Counted from the first letter of the stretch, positions 45,290 through 55,571 are shown. The stretch: DNA of 64,000 bases from Bordetella sp. LUAb4 (GCF_021325795.1 NZ_JAHPZX010000001.1:868001-932000); one strand, 5' to 3'. The notes: generated from the sequence alone by a model not told the origin. Program-made: numbers and translations.

Positions 45290-47215
45290 TCAGGAGGATT
45301 TTCTGACCCGCAGATACCATTCGCAGAGCAGCCGCACCTGTTTCTCGGTATAGCCCTTATCGACCATCCGTTCGACGAAACTCTGGTGCTTGCTCTTGTC
45401 CTCGGCCGAAGCCTTGGCATTGAAGGAAATGACGGGCAGCAGGTCTTCGGTATTCGAGAACATCTTCTTCTCGATCACTTCCCGCAGCTTCTCGTAGCTG
45501 GTCCACGTCGGATTGCGGCCACTATTGTTGGCACGCGCCCGCAGCACGAAATTGACGATTTCGTTGCGGAAATCCTTCGGGTTGGCGATGCCCGCCGGTT
45601 TCTCGATTTTCTCGAGTTCGTCGTTCAGCGCCGAGCGGTCGAAGCTTTCGCCGGTTTCGGGATCCCGGAACTCTTCATCCTGGATCCAGCAATCCGCGAA
45701 GGTGACGTAGCGGTCGAAAATGTTCTGGCCATATTCCGAATAAGACTCCAGATAGGCGGTCTGGATTTCCTTGCCGATGAACTCCGCATAACGCGGCGCC
45801 AGGTAGCCCTTGATGAATTCCAGATAGCGCCGCCGCGTGTCCTCGGGGAAATCTTCGCGGCCGATGCGCTGCTCCAGTACGTACATCAGGTGTACCGGGT
45901 TGGCCGCCACTTCGGTCTGGTCGTAATTGAAGACGCTGGAAAGAATCTTGTACGCGAAACGCGTCGATACCCCGTTCATGCCTTCATCGGTACCGGCGTA
46001 GTCCTTGTACTCCTGCAGCGATTTCGCCTTGGGATCGACATCCTTCAACGTTTCACCGTCGTACACCCGCATCTTGGAATAGATGTTGGAATTCTCCGGC
46101 TCCTTGACGCGCGTCAGCACGGAGAACTGCGCCATCATGTCCAGCGTGCCGGGCGCGCAGGGCGCTTCGCTCAGCGAACTGTTGCGCAGCAGCTTGTCAT
46201 AGATGCAGACCTCTTCCGAAACCTGCAGGCAATACGGCACCTTGACGATGTAGATACGATCGAGGAAGGCTTCGTTATGCTTGTTGTTGCGGAAGGTCTG
46301 CCACTCCGATTCGTTCGAGTGGGCCAGGATGCTGCCGTTGAACGGAATCGCCGAGAAGCCCTCGGTACCCTTGAAGTTGCCTTCCTGCGTCGCTGTCAGC
46401 AGGGGGTGCAACATCTTGATGGGCGCCTTGAACATTTCAACGAATTCAAGCAAACCCTGGTTAGCCTGGCACAGGCCGCCGGAGTAGCTGTACGCATCCG
46501 GATCGTCCTGCGAATAGCGATCCAGCTTGCGGATGTCGACCTTGCCGACCAGCGAGGAAATGTCCTGGTTGTTCTCGTCGCCCGGCTCGGTCTTGGCGAT
46601 CGCCAACTGGCGCAGCACGGACGGATTCAGCCGCACGACGCGGAACTGGGAAATGTCGCCGTCGTATTCCTTCAGGCGCTTGATTGCCCATGGCGACATG
46701 ATGCCGCTCAGATAGCGCCGGGGAATGCCGTATTCCTGCTCGAGCTGTTCGCCGAAGCGATCCGGATGGAACAGGCCCAACGGCGTTTCGTTGACCGGCG
46801 ATCCCTTGAGCGCGTAGATGGGATAGCTTTCCATCAAGGATTTCAGCCGTTCCGCGATGGAGGATTTGCCGCCGCCGACCGGCCCCAGCAGGTAGAGGAT
46901 CTGCTTGCGTTCTTCCAGACCCTGCGCGGCATGCTTGAAGAAGGCCACGATCTGGCTGATCACGTCCTCCATGCCGAAAAATTCCTTGAAGGCTGGATAG
47001 CGCCGGATGATGCGATTGGCGAACAGCCGGGACAGCCGCAGATCGTTGCGGGTGTCGATGATCTCCGGTTCGCCGATCGCCGCCAGCATCCGCTCCGCGG
47101 GGCTGGCATACGCCATCGGATCACGCTTCGCCAGATTGAGGTATTCCTCGAGGGTCAGCTCCGCTTCCTGATCCCTGGCGTACTGCGACTTGAAGCCTTC
47201 TACGATGTTCAGCAT
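45290..47215 (-). CDS. prkA: PrkA family serine protein kinase (YeaG)
   Basis: 641 residues: N-terminal AAA-type domain with Walker A GPVGGGKSS (111-119) and a C-terminal PrkA kinase-like domain. The protein begins MLNIVEGFKSQYARDQEAEL. GGAGG lies 7 bases before ATG 47215. First gene of the three-gene operon associated with nutrient limitation and general stress in enterobacteria. No sigma-S-type promoter could be identified with certainty in the 300 bp upstream. Confidence 0.95.
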   Translation of the reverse strand: MLNIVEGFKSQYARDQEAELTLEEYLNLAKRDPMAYASPAERMLAAIGEPEIIDTRNDLRLSRLFANRIIRRYPAFKEFFGMEDVISQIVAFFKHAAQGLEERKQILYLLGPVGGGKSSIAERLKSLMESYPIYALKGSPVNETPLGLFHPDRFGEQLEQEYGIPRRYLSGIMSPWAIKRLKEYDGDISQFRVVRLNPSVLRQLAIAKTEPGDENNQDISSLVGKVDIRKLDRYSQDDPDAYSYSGGLCQANQGLLEFVEMFKAPIKMLHPLLTATQEGNFKGTEGFSAIPFNGSILAHSNESEWQTFRNNKHNEAFLDRIYIVKVPYCLQVSEEVCIYDKLLRNSSLSEAPCAPGTLDMMAQFSVLTRVKEPENSNIYSKMRVYDGETLKDVDPKAKSLQEYKDYAGTDEGMNGVSTRFAYKILSSVFNYDQTEVAANPVHLMYVLEQRIGREDFPEDTRRRYLEFIKGYLAPRYAEFIGKEIQTAYLESYSEYGQNIFDRYVTFADCWIQDEEFRDPETGESFDRSALNDELEKIEKPAGIANPKDFRNEIVNFVLRARANNSGRNPTWTSYEKLREVIEKKMFSNTEDLLPVISFNAKASAEDKSKHQSFVERMVDKGYTEKQVRLLCEWYLRVRKSS

Positions 47216-47532
47216 CGTGACACCTCCAACAACGTCGTGCGAAAAGGTCTACTAAGCTCCCGTTAGCCCATTGTGTGCTTGTGTGTCCAGCACTGCTAGA
47301 GGTATTCGCCATTAGTTCATTCGTGGGTCATACATGGCAATGCGTTGTTGCTTTCGACACACACACGGCATTACGGTCCGCGGCGATAAGGTTTAGTCCA
47401 GTGACAAACTCCACAAGTTCCGCAAAAAAGAGGGAGAGCAAACGAGCATTGAAATAAATGATCTCGATATACGACGCCCACCTCTCACACCAAAAAAACA
47501 AAAACCCGCGACCGTCTTTTCCTGTTGAAGAC
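47216..47532. other. Intergenic region between prkA and ribE
   Basis: About 317 bp between two minus-strand genes. It must contain the prkA promoter and the end of the rib transcript. On the minus strand a T-rich tract follows ribE, without a convincing hairpin. No gene is seen. Confidence 0.5.
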
Positions 47533-48180
47533 CTACGCGCCGCGATGAATGTCCACCGCGCCCGGCGCGCTCAGCATTCTTTCGACATAGCGTGCAATCG
47601 TGTCGATTTCCAAGTTAACTTTGTCGCCTGCCTTTACGTTACGCAACGTGGTCACCTCTTGGGTATGCGGAATAACGTTAATACTTATGTTGGAACCTTT
47701 TTTATCCGGCATATCTTCCACGCGATTTACCGTAAGGCTGATGCCATTTACGGTAACAGAGCCTTTGTAGGCGAGATATTTCGCGAGTTGCGCGGGGACG
47801 CGTATGACAAGCTCCCTTGATTCTCCAACCTGTTCGTAGCGCTCCACGCTGCCCAGACCATCGACGTGACCCGACACCAGATGGCCGCCGATGGCGTCGC
47901 CGATACGCAGTGCCTTCTCCAGGTTCACCTCGCCAGGCTGTGCCAAGCCCACGGTCAGGTTGAGGCTTTCACGCGAAACATCGACCTGGAATTCACGCTC
48001 CTGCAAAGCGACCACGGTCATGCAAGCGCCTTGAATGGCGATCGAATCGCCCAGCCCCACATCGCTCAAGTCCAGTGCCCCGGCGTCGATGTACAGGTGT
48101 AAACCCGCGTCGCCGTCATTGGATTCAAAAGGCTGGACACGCACGATGCGTCCCACGGTCGCCACGATGCCGGTAAACAT
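47533..48180 (-). CDS. ribE: Riboflavin synthase, alpha chain
   Basis: 215 residues catalysing the dismutation of two 6,7-dimethyl-8-ribityllumazines to riboflavin. Two lumazine-binding repeats are visible: MFTGIVATVGRI with SIAIQGACMTVV, and GHVDGLGSVE with VNGISLTVNRVE. Full length for the family. Start ATG 48180. It lies 145 bp after ribD on the same strand; no FMN riboswitch is visible before either gene. Confidence 0.97.
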   Translation of the reverse strand: MFTGIVATVGRIVRVQPFESNDGDAGLHLYIDAGALDLSDVGLGDSIAIQGACMTVVALQEREFQVDVSRESLNLTVGLAQPGEVNLEKALRIGDAIGGHLVSGHVDGLGSVERYEQVGESRELVIRVPAQLAKYLAYKGSVTVNGISLTVNRVEDMPDKKGSNISINVIPHTQEVTTLRNVKAGDKVNLEIDTIARYVERMLSAPGAVDIHRGA

Positions 48181-48324
48181 AAGAACTCACTCCTGGTAGA
48201 TTCCCTGAACCGGAGCCGCCATTCCGTTGCCGGATGGGCGGTGCGCACGCAAGCCGTGCGCCCGCGCGGCCTGGCCGCCCAGAACTAGGGGTAAACAATA
48301 GGGCGACGCCAACGCCAGCCCATC

Positions 48325-49530
48325 TCAAATGGCGGCAGCAGCCGTCATCAACTGCTGCCAACGTTCCTTATAGCGGCCGCGCAGGCGCACATCGCCGCCC
48401 AGCCGTGCCACGTCGATGAATTCAAAACGACGGGCCTCGTTCAGATGCTCCAACATGGGCAAGCCCACCATCCCGGCCGCATCGCCCAACAACACCGGCG
48501 CGATGTAGGCCAGCACCTCGTCCACGCAATCGGCGGCCAGTAACGCGCCGCTCAAACCGGCGCCGGCCTCGACATGGACCTCGTTGACTTGCTGCTCGCC
48601 CATCCAACGCAGCATCGCTGGTAGATCGACGCGGCCGGCAGCGGCGCGGCCAGCAAAGGCGCGGCCGGCAGAGGCGCGGCCAGCAGCGCCATGGTCGGGG
48701 AACTCGTGGTCGGCGACGGCGGGCAGGCGGATCACGCGCGCATTCCGCTGCGCCAGCCGCTCGGCCTTCTCCTGGTCGTCGCTGGTGGTGAAGATCCACA
48801 CCTCGGAACCGTCGAGCAGACGGGCGTTTTCGGGCAGGCGCAAGTCGCTGTCCACCACCGCCTTGCGTGGCTGGCGCGGCAGGTCCAACGCCCGCACCGT
48901 CAGTTGGGGGTCATCCTTCAGCACGGTGCCCATGCCGGTCAGGATGACGTCGGCGCGGGCCCGCCATATATGCCCATCGGCGCGAGCTTCAGCGCCGGTT
49001 ATCCATTGCGACATGCCATTGTGCAAAGCGCTGCGGCCGTCCAGGGACGCCGCCAACTTGAGCCACGTCCACGGTGTGCCGCGGCTCATGCGCGCCGCGA
49101 AACCGGCATTCAGCGCCAGGGCTTCTTCCTGGCAGATCCCGGCCGTCACGGCGATGCCGGCGTCGCGCAGCCGCGCCAGCCCGGCGCCGGCCACCAGCGG
49201 ATTGGGATCGCCCATGGCCACCACCACACGCGCCGGCGCGGCGGCCACCACCGCATCCGCGCAAGGCGGCGTGCGGCCGTAATGGCTGCAAGGTTCCAGG
49301 GTCACGTAGAAGGTAGCACCGACGGTGGACTCGCCTCGCCTGGCCGCGTCGCGCAGCGCGCCGACCTCGGCGTGCGGACCGCCGGGCGGCTGCGTCGCCC
49401 CTTCGCCGATCACACGTCCCTCGCGCACGATGACACATCCCACCCGAGGGTTGGGTGCGGTGGTGTACATCACGGTTCGGGCGAGCGCCAGCGCGTGGCG
49501 CATCCAGTGCAGGTCGGCTTCGGTAGTCAC
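48325..49530 (-). CDS. ribD: Bifunctional riboflavin deaminase/reductase RibD
   Basis: 401 residues. The N-terminal deaminase has zinc ligands in GGPHAEVGAL and PCSHYGRTPPC; the C-terminal NADPH reductase has WLKLAASLDGRSA and LTGMGTVLKDDPQLTVR. They act on successive pyrimidine intermediates of riboflavin synthesis. An in-frame array of four 5-residue repeats (xAGRA type), encoded by 15-bp tandem DNA units, interrupts the reductase domain near residue 290. The start GTG 49530 (VTTEADLHWM) is chosen by family comparison; ATG 49503 is the alternative. Confidence 0.93.
   Translation of the reverse strand: MTTEADLHWMRHALALARTVMYTTAPNPRVGCVIVREGRVIGEGATQPPGGPHAEVGALRDAARRGESTVGATFYVTLEPCSHYGRTPPCADAVVAAAPARVVVAMGDPNPLVAGAGLARLRDAGIAVTAGICQEEALALNAGFAARMSRGTPWTWLKLAASLDGRSALHNGMSQWITGAEARADGHIWRARADVILTGMGTVLKDDPQLTVRALDLPRQPRKAVVDSDLRLPENARLLDGSEVWIFTTSDDQEKAERLAQRNARVIRLPAVADHEFPDHGAAGRASAGRAFAGRAAAGRVDLPAMLRWMGEQQVNEVHVEAGAGLSGALLAADCVDEVLAYIAPVLLGDAAGMVGLPMLEHLNEARRFEFIDVARLGGDVRLRGRYKERWQQLMTAAAAI
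48629..48688. repeat. 15-bp tandem repeat (4 copies) inside ribD
   Basis: Four consecutive 15-bp units of the type GCGCGGCCGGCAGAG, in frame with ribD, encoding an AAGRA/SAGRA/FAGRA series. Units differ at one to three bases. Confidence 0.85.
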
Positions 49531-49705
49531 GGCTGAATTGTATGCCCGGCTCCGCGTTTGCGCTGGCGTTCGATTGCCCACACGGGCATCATGGCGATGT
49601 CCGAATCGGTCCGCATGTGGTCCGCCCCGGATCTGGCAAGAGGCCGGGCCACACCGCACAATGCCTTGCATCCCGGCGCTGAGAGCCGGTTTCCCGGAGA
49701 ATCAA

Positions 49706-50269
49706 ATGAAACAAGCGGTCTTGGTCATTGATGTGCAGGAGTCCTTCCGGCGGCGTCCGTATTGGGACGAGAAAGAATTGCCGGCGTTTTACGCTGCGCT
49801 ACGGCAGGTACTCGACCAGGCGGCCGCGGCTCGTATTCCCGCGCTACGGATTTTTCATCACGAACCCGATGCGCCGGCCGATGATCCCTTCTCGCCGCAA
49901 TCCGGCCTGGTTCGTACGCTGGACGAGATTCAGTACGCCCCCGTGGAGACATTCCACAAAACGGTGCATTCCGCGCTCTATTCCAGGGCTCAAAACGGCA
50001 CCACCCTGGAGCACTGGCTGCGCGAGCATGGCATCGAGGAGGTCATCGTCTGCGGCATCCGTACAGAGCAATGCTGTGAGACGACGTCACGCCATGCCTC
50101 CGACGCCGGCTTCCAGGTGCGCTTCGTCACCGACGCCACGCTGACCTTTCCCATGGTCAGCGCCGCCGGCCGCCGCTATAGCGCCGGTGATATCCGTGAT
50201 CGCACCACGCTGGTCCTGGACGGCCGCTTCGCTCGCATCGTCGACGCGGCAGGGGCTTTGGCGGGGTAA
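49706..50269 (+). CDS. Isochorismatase-family cysteine hydrolase
   Basis: 187 residues. Catalytic triad pattern of the family: Asp in AVLVIDVQESF (D9), Lys in VETFHKTVHSAL, and Cys in VIVCGIRTEQCCETTSRHA (the second Cys of the pair fits the nucleophile). The family hydrolyses amides, ureas or vinyl ethers; the substrate is not evident. ATG 49706 with GGAGAA upstream. It lies 27 bp before the GlxA-type regulator, which probably controls it. The pair is on the opposite strand from the rib and nrdR-glyA genes. Confidence 0.92.
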   Translation: MKQAVLVIDVQESFRRRPYWDEKELPAFYAALRQVLDQAAAARIPALRIFHHEPDAPADDPFSPQSGLVRTLDEIQYAPVETFHKTVHSALYSRAQNGTTLEHWLREHGIEEVIVCGIRTEQCCETTSRHASDAGFQVRFVTDATLTFPMVSAAGRRYSAGDIRDRTTLVLDGRFARIVDAAGALAG

Positions 50270-50296
50270 TTGACCAAGGCCAGTTGGCACCGATCC

Positions 50297-51310
50297 ATGG
50301 AAGCAGGAAAACGCAGCATGCCCGCCGTGCCAGAAAGCGCGCTACCGCTTGCCCCCACTCCGGTCTATTTCATCCTGCTTCCGCGTACGGTTCTGCTGGA
50401 CGTAGCGGGGCCGGCCGAAGTGTTCCGAGTGGCGAACAAATACGCGCCAGGAAGTTTCGAACTGCATTTCTGCGGCCCGACTCCCGGCATGGATAGCGGC
50501 CTGCCCGGCTTGCGTCTGGCGGGGTTGGCGCCGCTGCCGGAGCGGCTGCCCGCGCATGGGCTGGCCGTGGTGGTGGGGACGGTGGGCGCGGACATCGCGT
50601 GGCACGAGCAGGAAACGCGGCAATTGGTGGATTGGCTGGCGCGGCGCCACCCCGACGATGGATTTCGCCTGATGACGGTGTGCTGGGGCGCCCTGCTTGC
50701 CGCTGCCGCCGGCCTGCTCGATCAACGCGCCTGCACCAGCCATCATTCCTGCCTGGGCATGCTGGCGCGGATCGCCCCCGAGGCACGGGTGCTCGATAAC
50801 CGGATCTTCGTGGAGGACGGCCGCGTCCTGAGCAGCGCCGGATACACCGCCGGTATCGATCTGGCCCTGCATCTGACCGCTGGCCTGTGCGGCGCCCGGG
50901 TGGCCAGCGCGGTGGCGCGTGAGATGGTGGTCTATCTACGCCGCGAGGGCGACGATCCCGCTGTTTCGCCGTGGCTGGAGCACCGCAATCACCTGCATCC
51001 CGTCGTACACCGGATCCAGGACGCCATCGTGCAGGAACCGGCGGCGCCATGGTCGGCGCAGGCCATGGCACGGCAGGCGCATACCAGCAGCCGGCATCTG
51101 GCCCGCCTGTTCGCGCGCCATGCGGGCTGTTCGCCGCTGGAATACCTGCACCGCATCCGCATCGCCATGGCGCGCGAACTGTTGCGGGAAAGCGGGATGA
51201 GCCTGGAAAATGTGGCGGAACGCACCGGCTTCGGTTCGGTACACCACCTGCGCCGGGTCTGGCGCAAGTTCGAAGCGCTGTCGCCAGGCGCCTGGCGCAG
51301 CGGCGATTAG
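50297..51310 (+). CDS. GlxA-type AraC regulator with DJ-1/PfpI domain
   Basis: 337 residues. The N-terminal glutamine amidotransferase-like domain (VYFILLPRTVLLDVAGPAEVF; VCWGALLAAAAGLL in place of the nucleophile elbow) is followed by two C-terminal AraC helix-turn-helix motifs (WSAQAMARQAHTSSRHLARL; SLENVAERTGFGSVHHLRRV). A transcriptional activator whose ligand is sensed by the DJ-1-like domain. The start could also be ATG 50318, which has AGGAAA at a good distance, or TTG 50270. Likely regulator of the hydrolase upstream. Confidence 0.92.
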   Translation: MEAGKRSMPAVPESALPLAPTPVYFILLPRTVLLDVAGPAEVFRVANKYAPGSFELHFCGPTPGMDSGLPGLRLAGLAPLPERLPAHGLAVVVGTVGADIAWHEQETRQLVDWLARRHPDDGFRLMTVCWGALLAAAAGLLDQRACTSHHSCLGMLARIAPEARVLDNRIFVEDGRVLSSAGYTAGIDLALHLTAGLCGARVASAVAREMVVYLRREGDDPAVSPWLEHRNHLHPVVHRIQDAIVQEPAAPWSAQAMARQAHTSSRHLARLFARHAGCSPLEYLHRIRIAMARELLRESGMSLENVAERTGFGSVHHLRRVWRKFEALSPGAWRSGD

Positions 51311-51321
51311 CACAAACCCGT

Positions 51322-51801
51322 CTATTCCTTGCGCAACTTGCCAGGCAGCAGAGGGCCTTGCATCTCGCGGATGGCTTCGATGAATTCGCCGATGTCCTCG
51401 AAGCTGCGGTAGACCGAGGCGAAACGCACGTAGGCCACCTTGTCGAGCTTCTTCAGTTCATTCATGACCAGCTCGCCGACATAAGCCGACGGCACTTCGC
51501 GTTTGCCGCTGGCCAGCAGCGTTTCTTCGATGCGCGCCACGGCGGCGTCGACATCCTCGGTGCTGACCGGACGTTTGCGCAGCGCCAGCGACAGGCTGCC
51601 GCGCAGCTTGCCCGGCTCGAAGTCGCTGCGGCTGCCATTGCGCTTCACGATCGACGGCATGGTCAGCTCGACCCGTTCGTAAGTCGTGAAACGCTTGTCA
51701 CACGCCTGGCAACGGCGGCGCCGGCGGATGGTATCGCCTTCTTCGGACACCCGGCTGTCGACGACCTGGGTGTCCGAGTGCCCGCAGAATGGACAGCGCA
51801 C
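51322..51801 (-). CDS. nrdR: Transcriptional repressor NrdR
   Basis: 159 residues. Zinc ribbon CPFC...CQAC (residues 3-34) followed by an ATP-cone ([31 protein letters not shown]). It represses ribonucleotide reductase genes in response to ATP/dATP balance. It lies 15 bp after glyA in the usual betaproteobacterial glyA-nrdR pairing. Start ATG 51801. Full length. Confidence 0.97.
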   Translation of the reverse strand: MRCPFCGHSDTQVVDSRVSEEGDTIRRRRRCQACDKRFTTYERVELTMPSIVKRNGSRSDFEPGKLRGSLSLALRKRPVSTEDVDAAVARIEETLLASGKREVPSAYVGELVMNELKKLDKVAYVRFASVYRSFEDIGEFIEAIREMQGPLLPGKLRKE

Positions 51802-51816
51802 GTTGCCGGATCCTTA

Positions 51817-53064
51817 TCAGCCGCCGTAGACCGGCAGGCTGGCCGTCAACGCATCCACGCGGGTCCGCACAGCGCTGATGTTCGCTTCGTCGCGCGGGTT
51901 GTCCAGCACGTCGGCGATCAGGTTGGCGGTAAGCTCGGTTTCCGCTTCCTTGAAACCACGCGTGGTGATCGCCGGCGTACCCAGGCGGATGCCGCTGGTG
52001 ACGAAAGGCTTTTCCGGGTCGTTGGGGATGGCGTTCTTGTTGACCGTGATGTGAGCCTGGCCCAGCACCGCTTCCGCTTCCTTGCCGGTGATGCCCTTGG
52101 CACGCAGATCAACCAGCATGACGTGGCTTTCGGTACGGCCGGAGACGATGCGCAGGCCGCGCTTGACCAGGGTTTCCGCCAGCACCTTGGCGTTCTTCAC
52201 CACCTGGTCGGCGTAGTCCTTGAATTCGGGCTGCAGGGCTTCCTTGAACGCCACGGCCTTGGCGGCGATGACGTGCATCAGGGGACCACCCTGGATGCCG
52301 GGGAAGATGGCGGAATTAATGGCCTTTTCGAATTCGGCCTTCATCATGATCACGCCACCGCGCGGACCGCGCAGCGACTTGTGCGTGGTCGACGTGACGA
52401 AATCGGCATGCGGCACCGGGTTGGGATACGCGCCACCCGCCACCAGACCGGCGTAGTGGGCGATGTCGACCATGAACAGCGCGCCGTTGTCGCGCGCGAT
52501 GCGGGCCATGCGTTCGAAATCGATGTGCAGGGAATACGCGGATGCGCCAGCCACGATCAGCTTGGGCTTGTGCTCCTGGGCCAGCGCCTCGACCTTGCCG
52601 TAGTCCAGCACTTCAGCGCTGTCCAGACCGTAGGGCAGGAAATTGTAGAGCTTGCCGGAAGCATTGACCGACGCGCCGTGGGTCAGGTGGCCGCCTTCGG
52701 CCAGGCTCATGCCCAGCACGGTATCGCCCGGCTTGAGCACCGCCATGTAGACGCCCTGGTTGGCTTGCGAACCGGAATTGGGCTGCACGTTGGCGGCTTC
52801 GGCGCCAAACAGCTGCTTCAGGCGATCGATGGCCAACTGCTCCGCGATGTCGACGAACTCGCAACCGCCGTAGTAACGCTTGCCGGGATAGCCTTCCGCG
52901 TACTTGTTGGTCAGCTGCGTGCCCTGCGCCTGCATGACGGCGGGGCTGGCGTAGTTTTCGGAAGCGATCAGTTCGATGTGCTGTTCCTGGCGCACATTTT
53001 CTTTCTGGATAACGGCCCAGAGATCGGGGTCAACCTGGGAGATCGTACGGGAGCGGTCAAACAT
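51817..53064 (-). CDS. glyA: Serine hydroxymethyltransferase
   Basis: 415-residue PLP enzyme interconverting serine and glycine with tetrahydrofolate. PLP-lysine in [15 protein letters not shown] near 230, [13 protein letters not shown] near 60, and [19 protein letters not shown] near 340. ATG 53064 (MFDRSRTIS) is chosen over a longer frame starting at 53154; family comparison supports it. First gene of the glyA-nrdR transcript. Confidence 0.97.
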   Translation of the reverse strand: MFDRSRTISQVDPDLWAVIQKENVRQEQHIELIASENYASPAVMQAQGTQLTNKYAEGYPGKRYYGGCEFVDIAEQLAIDRLKQLFGAEAANVQPNSGSQANQGVYMAVLKPGDTVLGMSLAEGGHLTHGASVNASGKLYNFLPYGLDSAEVLDYGKVEALAQEHKPKLIVAGASAYSLHIDFERMARIARDNGALFMVDIAHYAGLVAGGAYPNPVPHADFVTSTTHKSLRGPRGGVIMMKAEFEKAINSAIFPGIQGGPLMHVIAAKAVAFKEALQPEFKDYADQVVKNAKVLAETLVKRGLRIVSGRTESHVMLVDLRAKGITGKEAEAVLGQAHITVNKNAIPNDPEKPFVTSGIRLGTPAITTRGFKEAETELTANLIADVLDNPRDEANISAVRTRVDALTASLPVYGG

Positions 53065-53378
53065 GGAAAGTCCTGAAAGGGAAGTTCTGAAAATCGGGGA
53101 AAACCAGGGGTCAGGCGGTAGTTTACAGCGCCACCCGCGAATGGCAGCCCCCAAGAGACCCTTGCGTCACCCGCCAGAACCGGAAACGAACAGAAAAGCG
53201 CGCGAAAACACGCCAAAAAGAGCAGAAAAGGGGCAAACCAGGGTCGGCAGAAAACCCTGTTCAAGCGAGCATGAAAATATTTCACGCAGATGCCATCGGC
53301 GGGTAGGCATGAAAACGGCGGGCAAGCCCGCCGCTGAAATCCAACCTGATCCGGCCCGACTCGGCCACCCCAGCCTGA
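53065..53378. other. Intergenic region between glyA and the YbhB gene
   Basis: About 314 bp with the terminator of the YbhB-like gene at 53312-53333 and presumably the glyA promoter. No gene seen. Confidence 0.5.
53312..53333 (-). terminator. Terminator after the YbhB-like gene
   Basis: Minus-strand stem CGGCGGGC/GCCCGCCG with a 2-base centre, followed by TTTTC. Confidence 0.7.
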
Positions 53379-54032
53379 TCAGGCCGAGGTCGTGCCGATC
53401 TGCTTGGGTGCCAAGTCCGGATTCAGGGTGTAGGTCCCCGTCAGCGAGGCCTGCGCCAGCACCTTGCCCTTGATGGCCGCCAGCACATCGGCGCCCGTGA
53501 AAGCGCCCTCCAGTTCCAGCTTCGGCACGCTCAGCGCGTACAGGGTGAAGACGTAGTGGTGCGCAATCGTGTCGTTCCACGGCGGGCACGGGCCGTCGTA
53601 ACCGAAATAATCACCGCTCATGTCATGGTCGGCGGCAAACCAGTCGGTGTAGCTGTTCACTCCCTGGCGGGTGCCTTGCGGCGCCATCGGGCCGCCCTTG
53701 CCGCGCGGCGTAATGCCGTTGGAAAAAGCACCTTCCTCGATTTCCCGGGTTTCCGGGGCCAGATCGATCAGTACCCAGTGGTAGAAATCCACCCGGGGCA
53801 AATCAGCCGGAACCTCGCGGCCTTCCTGGTTGACGTCGTCCGGCTTGCTGGGGACGTCGGGATCGTGCGCCACCAGGGCGAACGAACGGGTGCCTTCGGG
53901 CACGTCATCCCAGGAAAACTGGGGGTTGCAGTTATCGGCCAGCGCAACGTGGGTTTGCGCGTCGATGCGGCCGAACGCATAGCGTTCGGAAAGAGCCTCG
54001 TTATCGGAAAAAGACAAGCTCGCGAGCTTCAT
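53379..54032 (-). CDS. YbhB/YbcL family (Raf kinase inhibitor-like) protein
   Basis: 217 residues of the phosphatidylethanolamine-binding fold: NPQFSWDDVPEGTRSFALVAHDPDVP, the DFYHWVLIDLAPE strand, and a YGYDGPCPPWNDTIAHHYVF-like motif (here FGYDGPCPPWND). No signal peptide, presumably cytoplasmic; ligand unknown. Start ATG 54032 with GGAGG before it. It stands alone between glyA and tyrS with its own terminator. Confidence 0.94.
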   Translation of the reverse strand: MKLASLSFSDNEALSERYAFGRIDAQTHVALADNCNPQFSWDDVPEGTRSFALVAHDPDVPSKPDDVNQEGREVPADLPRVDFYHWVLIDLAPETREIEEGAFSNGITPRGKGGPMAPQGTRQGVNSYTDWFAADHDMSGDYFGYDGPCPPWNDTIAHHYVFTLYALSVPKLELEGAFTGADVLAAIKGKVLAQASLTGTYTLNPDLAPKQIGTTSA

Positions 54033-54132
54033 GGCATGCCTCCTGATGCGTCGGACAGACTTAAGCGTATCTGTTTTGAATTGACTTGCGTAGTTCCAAT
54101 CCAGGCTTACAGATTCGGGCGTACGGCGCCAA

Positions 54133-55362
54133 CTACCCGGCCAAGGTTACACGGGCGAACTTGCGTTTGCCCACCTGGATGACATACTCGCCCGCGGACA
54201 ATTGCAACGATTTGTCTTCCACCTTGTCGCCGTTGACGCGCACACCGCCCTGCTCGATGTTGCGCTGGGCTTCGGCGCCGGAAGCGCACAGCCCCGCCTC
54301 GCGCAACACTTTCAGGATGCCCAGCGGCGCACCGGCCACCTTGACCTCGGGCATGTCCTGCGGCAAGGCACCGTCGCGGAAACGCGCTTCGAAAGCGGCC
54401 AAGGCAGCCTCCGCCGCCTGGGCACCGTGAAAACGGCCGACGATTTCCTGGCCCAGCGCCACCTTCGCATCGCGCGGGTTACGCCCGCCGTCGATTTCCG
54501 CCTTCAGCGCGGCGATGTCTTCCAGCGTGCGGAAGGACAGCAGTTCGAAATAGCGCCACATCAGGGTGTCGGAAATCGACATCAGCTTGCCGAACATCGA
54601 TTCCGGCGTGTCCGAGATACCGATGTAATTGCCCTTGGATTTCGACATCTTCTCGACGCCATCCGTCCCCACCAGCAAAGGCATGGTCAGGATGCACTGC
54701 TGCTCCTGGCCGTATTCCTTTTGCAGCTCGCGGCCCACCAGCAGGTTGAATTTCTGGTCGGTGCCGCCCAGTTCCAGGTCGGATTTCAGCGCCACCGAGT
54801 CGTAACCCTGCATCAGGGGGTACAGGAATTCATGCACGGCGATGGGCACGCCGCCCTTGAAGCGCTTGGTGAAATCGTCACGCTCCATCATGCGCGCCAC
54901 GGTGTAACGCGAGGCCAGCTGGATGATGCCGCGCGCGCCCAGGGGATCGCACCATTCGGAGTTGTAGCGGATTTCCGTACGCGCCGGATCCAGCACCAGG
55001 CTGGCCTGGGCGTAGTAGGTCTTGGCATTGGCTTCGATCTGCTCGCGCGTCAGCGGCGGACGGGTGTTGTTGCGGCCGCTGGGGTCGCCGATCATCGACG
55101 TGAAGTCGCCGATGAGGAAAATGACGTTATGGCCCAGGTCCTGCAACTGGCGCATTTTGTTCAGCACCACCGTATGCCCCAGGTGGATGTCGGGCGCCGT
55201 GGGATCCAGTCCCATCTTGATGCGCAGCGGCACGCCAGTGGCGCGGCTACGCGCCAATTTGCGCACGAACTCGGACTCGACCAGCAATTCATCGCAGCCG
55301 CGTTTGGCGACGCGCAGGTCGGCCTCGACCTCGGGAGTAATGGGGGCTTCAGGGTGGGACAT
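54133..55362 (-). CDS. tyrS: Tyrosyl-tRNA synthetase
   Basis: 409-residue class I synthetase. HIGH-type motif DIHLGHT near residue 58, KMSKS motif [10 protein letters not shown] near 240, and a C-terminal S4 RNA-binding domain ([19 protein letters not shown]). ATG 55362 is preferred over a TTG at 55374. A GCTAGAAT -10 lies upstream at 55490. Divergent from the M23 peptidase gene. Confidence 0.97.
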   Translation of the reverse strand: MSHPEAPITPEVEADLRVAKRGCDELLVESEFVRKLARSRATGVPLRIKMGLDPTAPDIHLGHTVVLNKMRQLQDLGHNVIFLIGDFTSMIGDPSGRNNTRPPLTREQIEANAKTYYAQASLVLDPARTEIRYNSEWCDPLGARGIIQLASRYTVARMMERDDFTKRFKGGVPIAVHEFLYPLMQGYDSVALKSDLELGGTDQKFNLLVGRELQKEYGQEQQCILTMPLLVGTDGVEKMSKSKGNYIGISDTPESMFGKLMSISDTLMWRYFELLSFRTLEDIAALKAEIDGGRNPRDAKVALGQEIVGRFHGAQAAEAALAAFEARFRDGALPQDMPEVKVAGAPLGILKVLREAGLCASGAEAQRNIEQGGVRVNGDKVEDKSLQLSAGEYVIQVGKRKFARVTLAG

Positions 55363-55489
55363 AGTCAGGGACAACCTTGCTGAACCAGGACGGGAAATCC
55401 GGAACGGAAAAATCGGCGAGCCGTTCGGGGTGGGACGGTGGGCAATTTCAGCACTTTCACGTATGGAAAGATCCGAAAATTGGTCGAAA

Positions 55490-55498
55490 ATTCTAGCC
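55490..55498 (-). promoter_or_regulatory. Likely -10 element of tyrS
   Basis: Minus-strand GGCTAGAAT, about 130 bp before the tyrS ATG, matching the element of rplM and tRNA-Ser. A TAGGAT at 55508-55513 on the plus strand may serve the divergent M23 gene. Confidence 0.45.
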
Positions 55499-55571
55499 GA
55501 ATGGGCTAGGATAGCGCCCTAATCATACGCAACTGTCATACAGGGGTTCCGTCCCCGAGGTTTTTTCGACG

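Noticed and set aside
48181-48324. FMN riboswitch before ribE
   Set aside because: The 145-bp gap lacks the conserved RFN-element core; none is visible upstream of ribD either.
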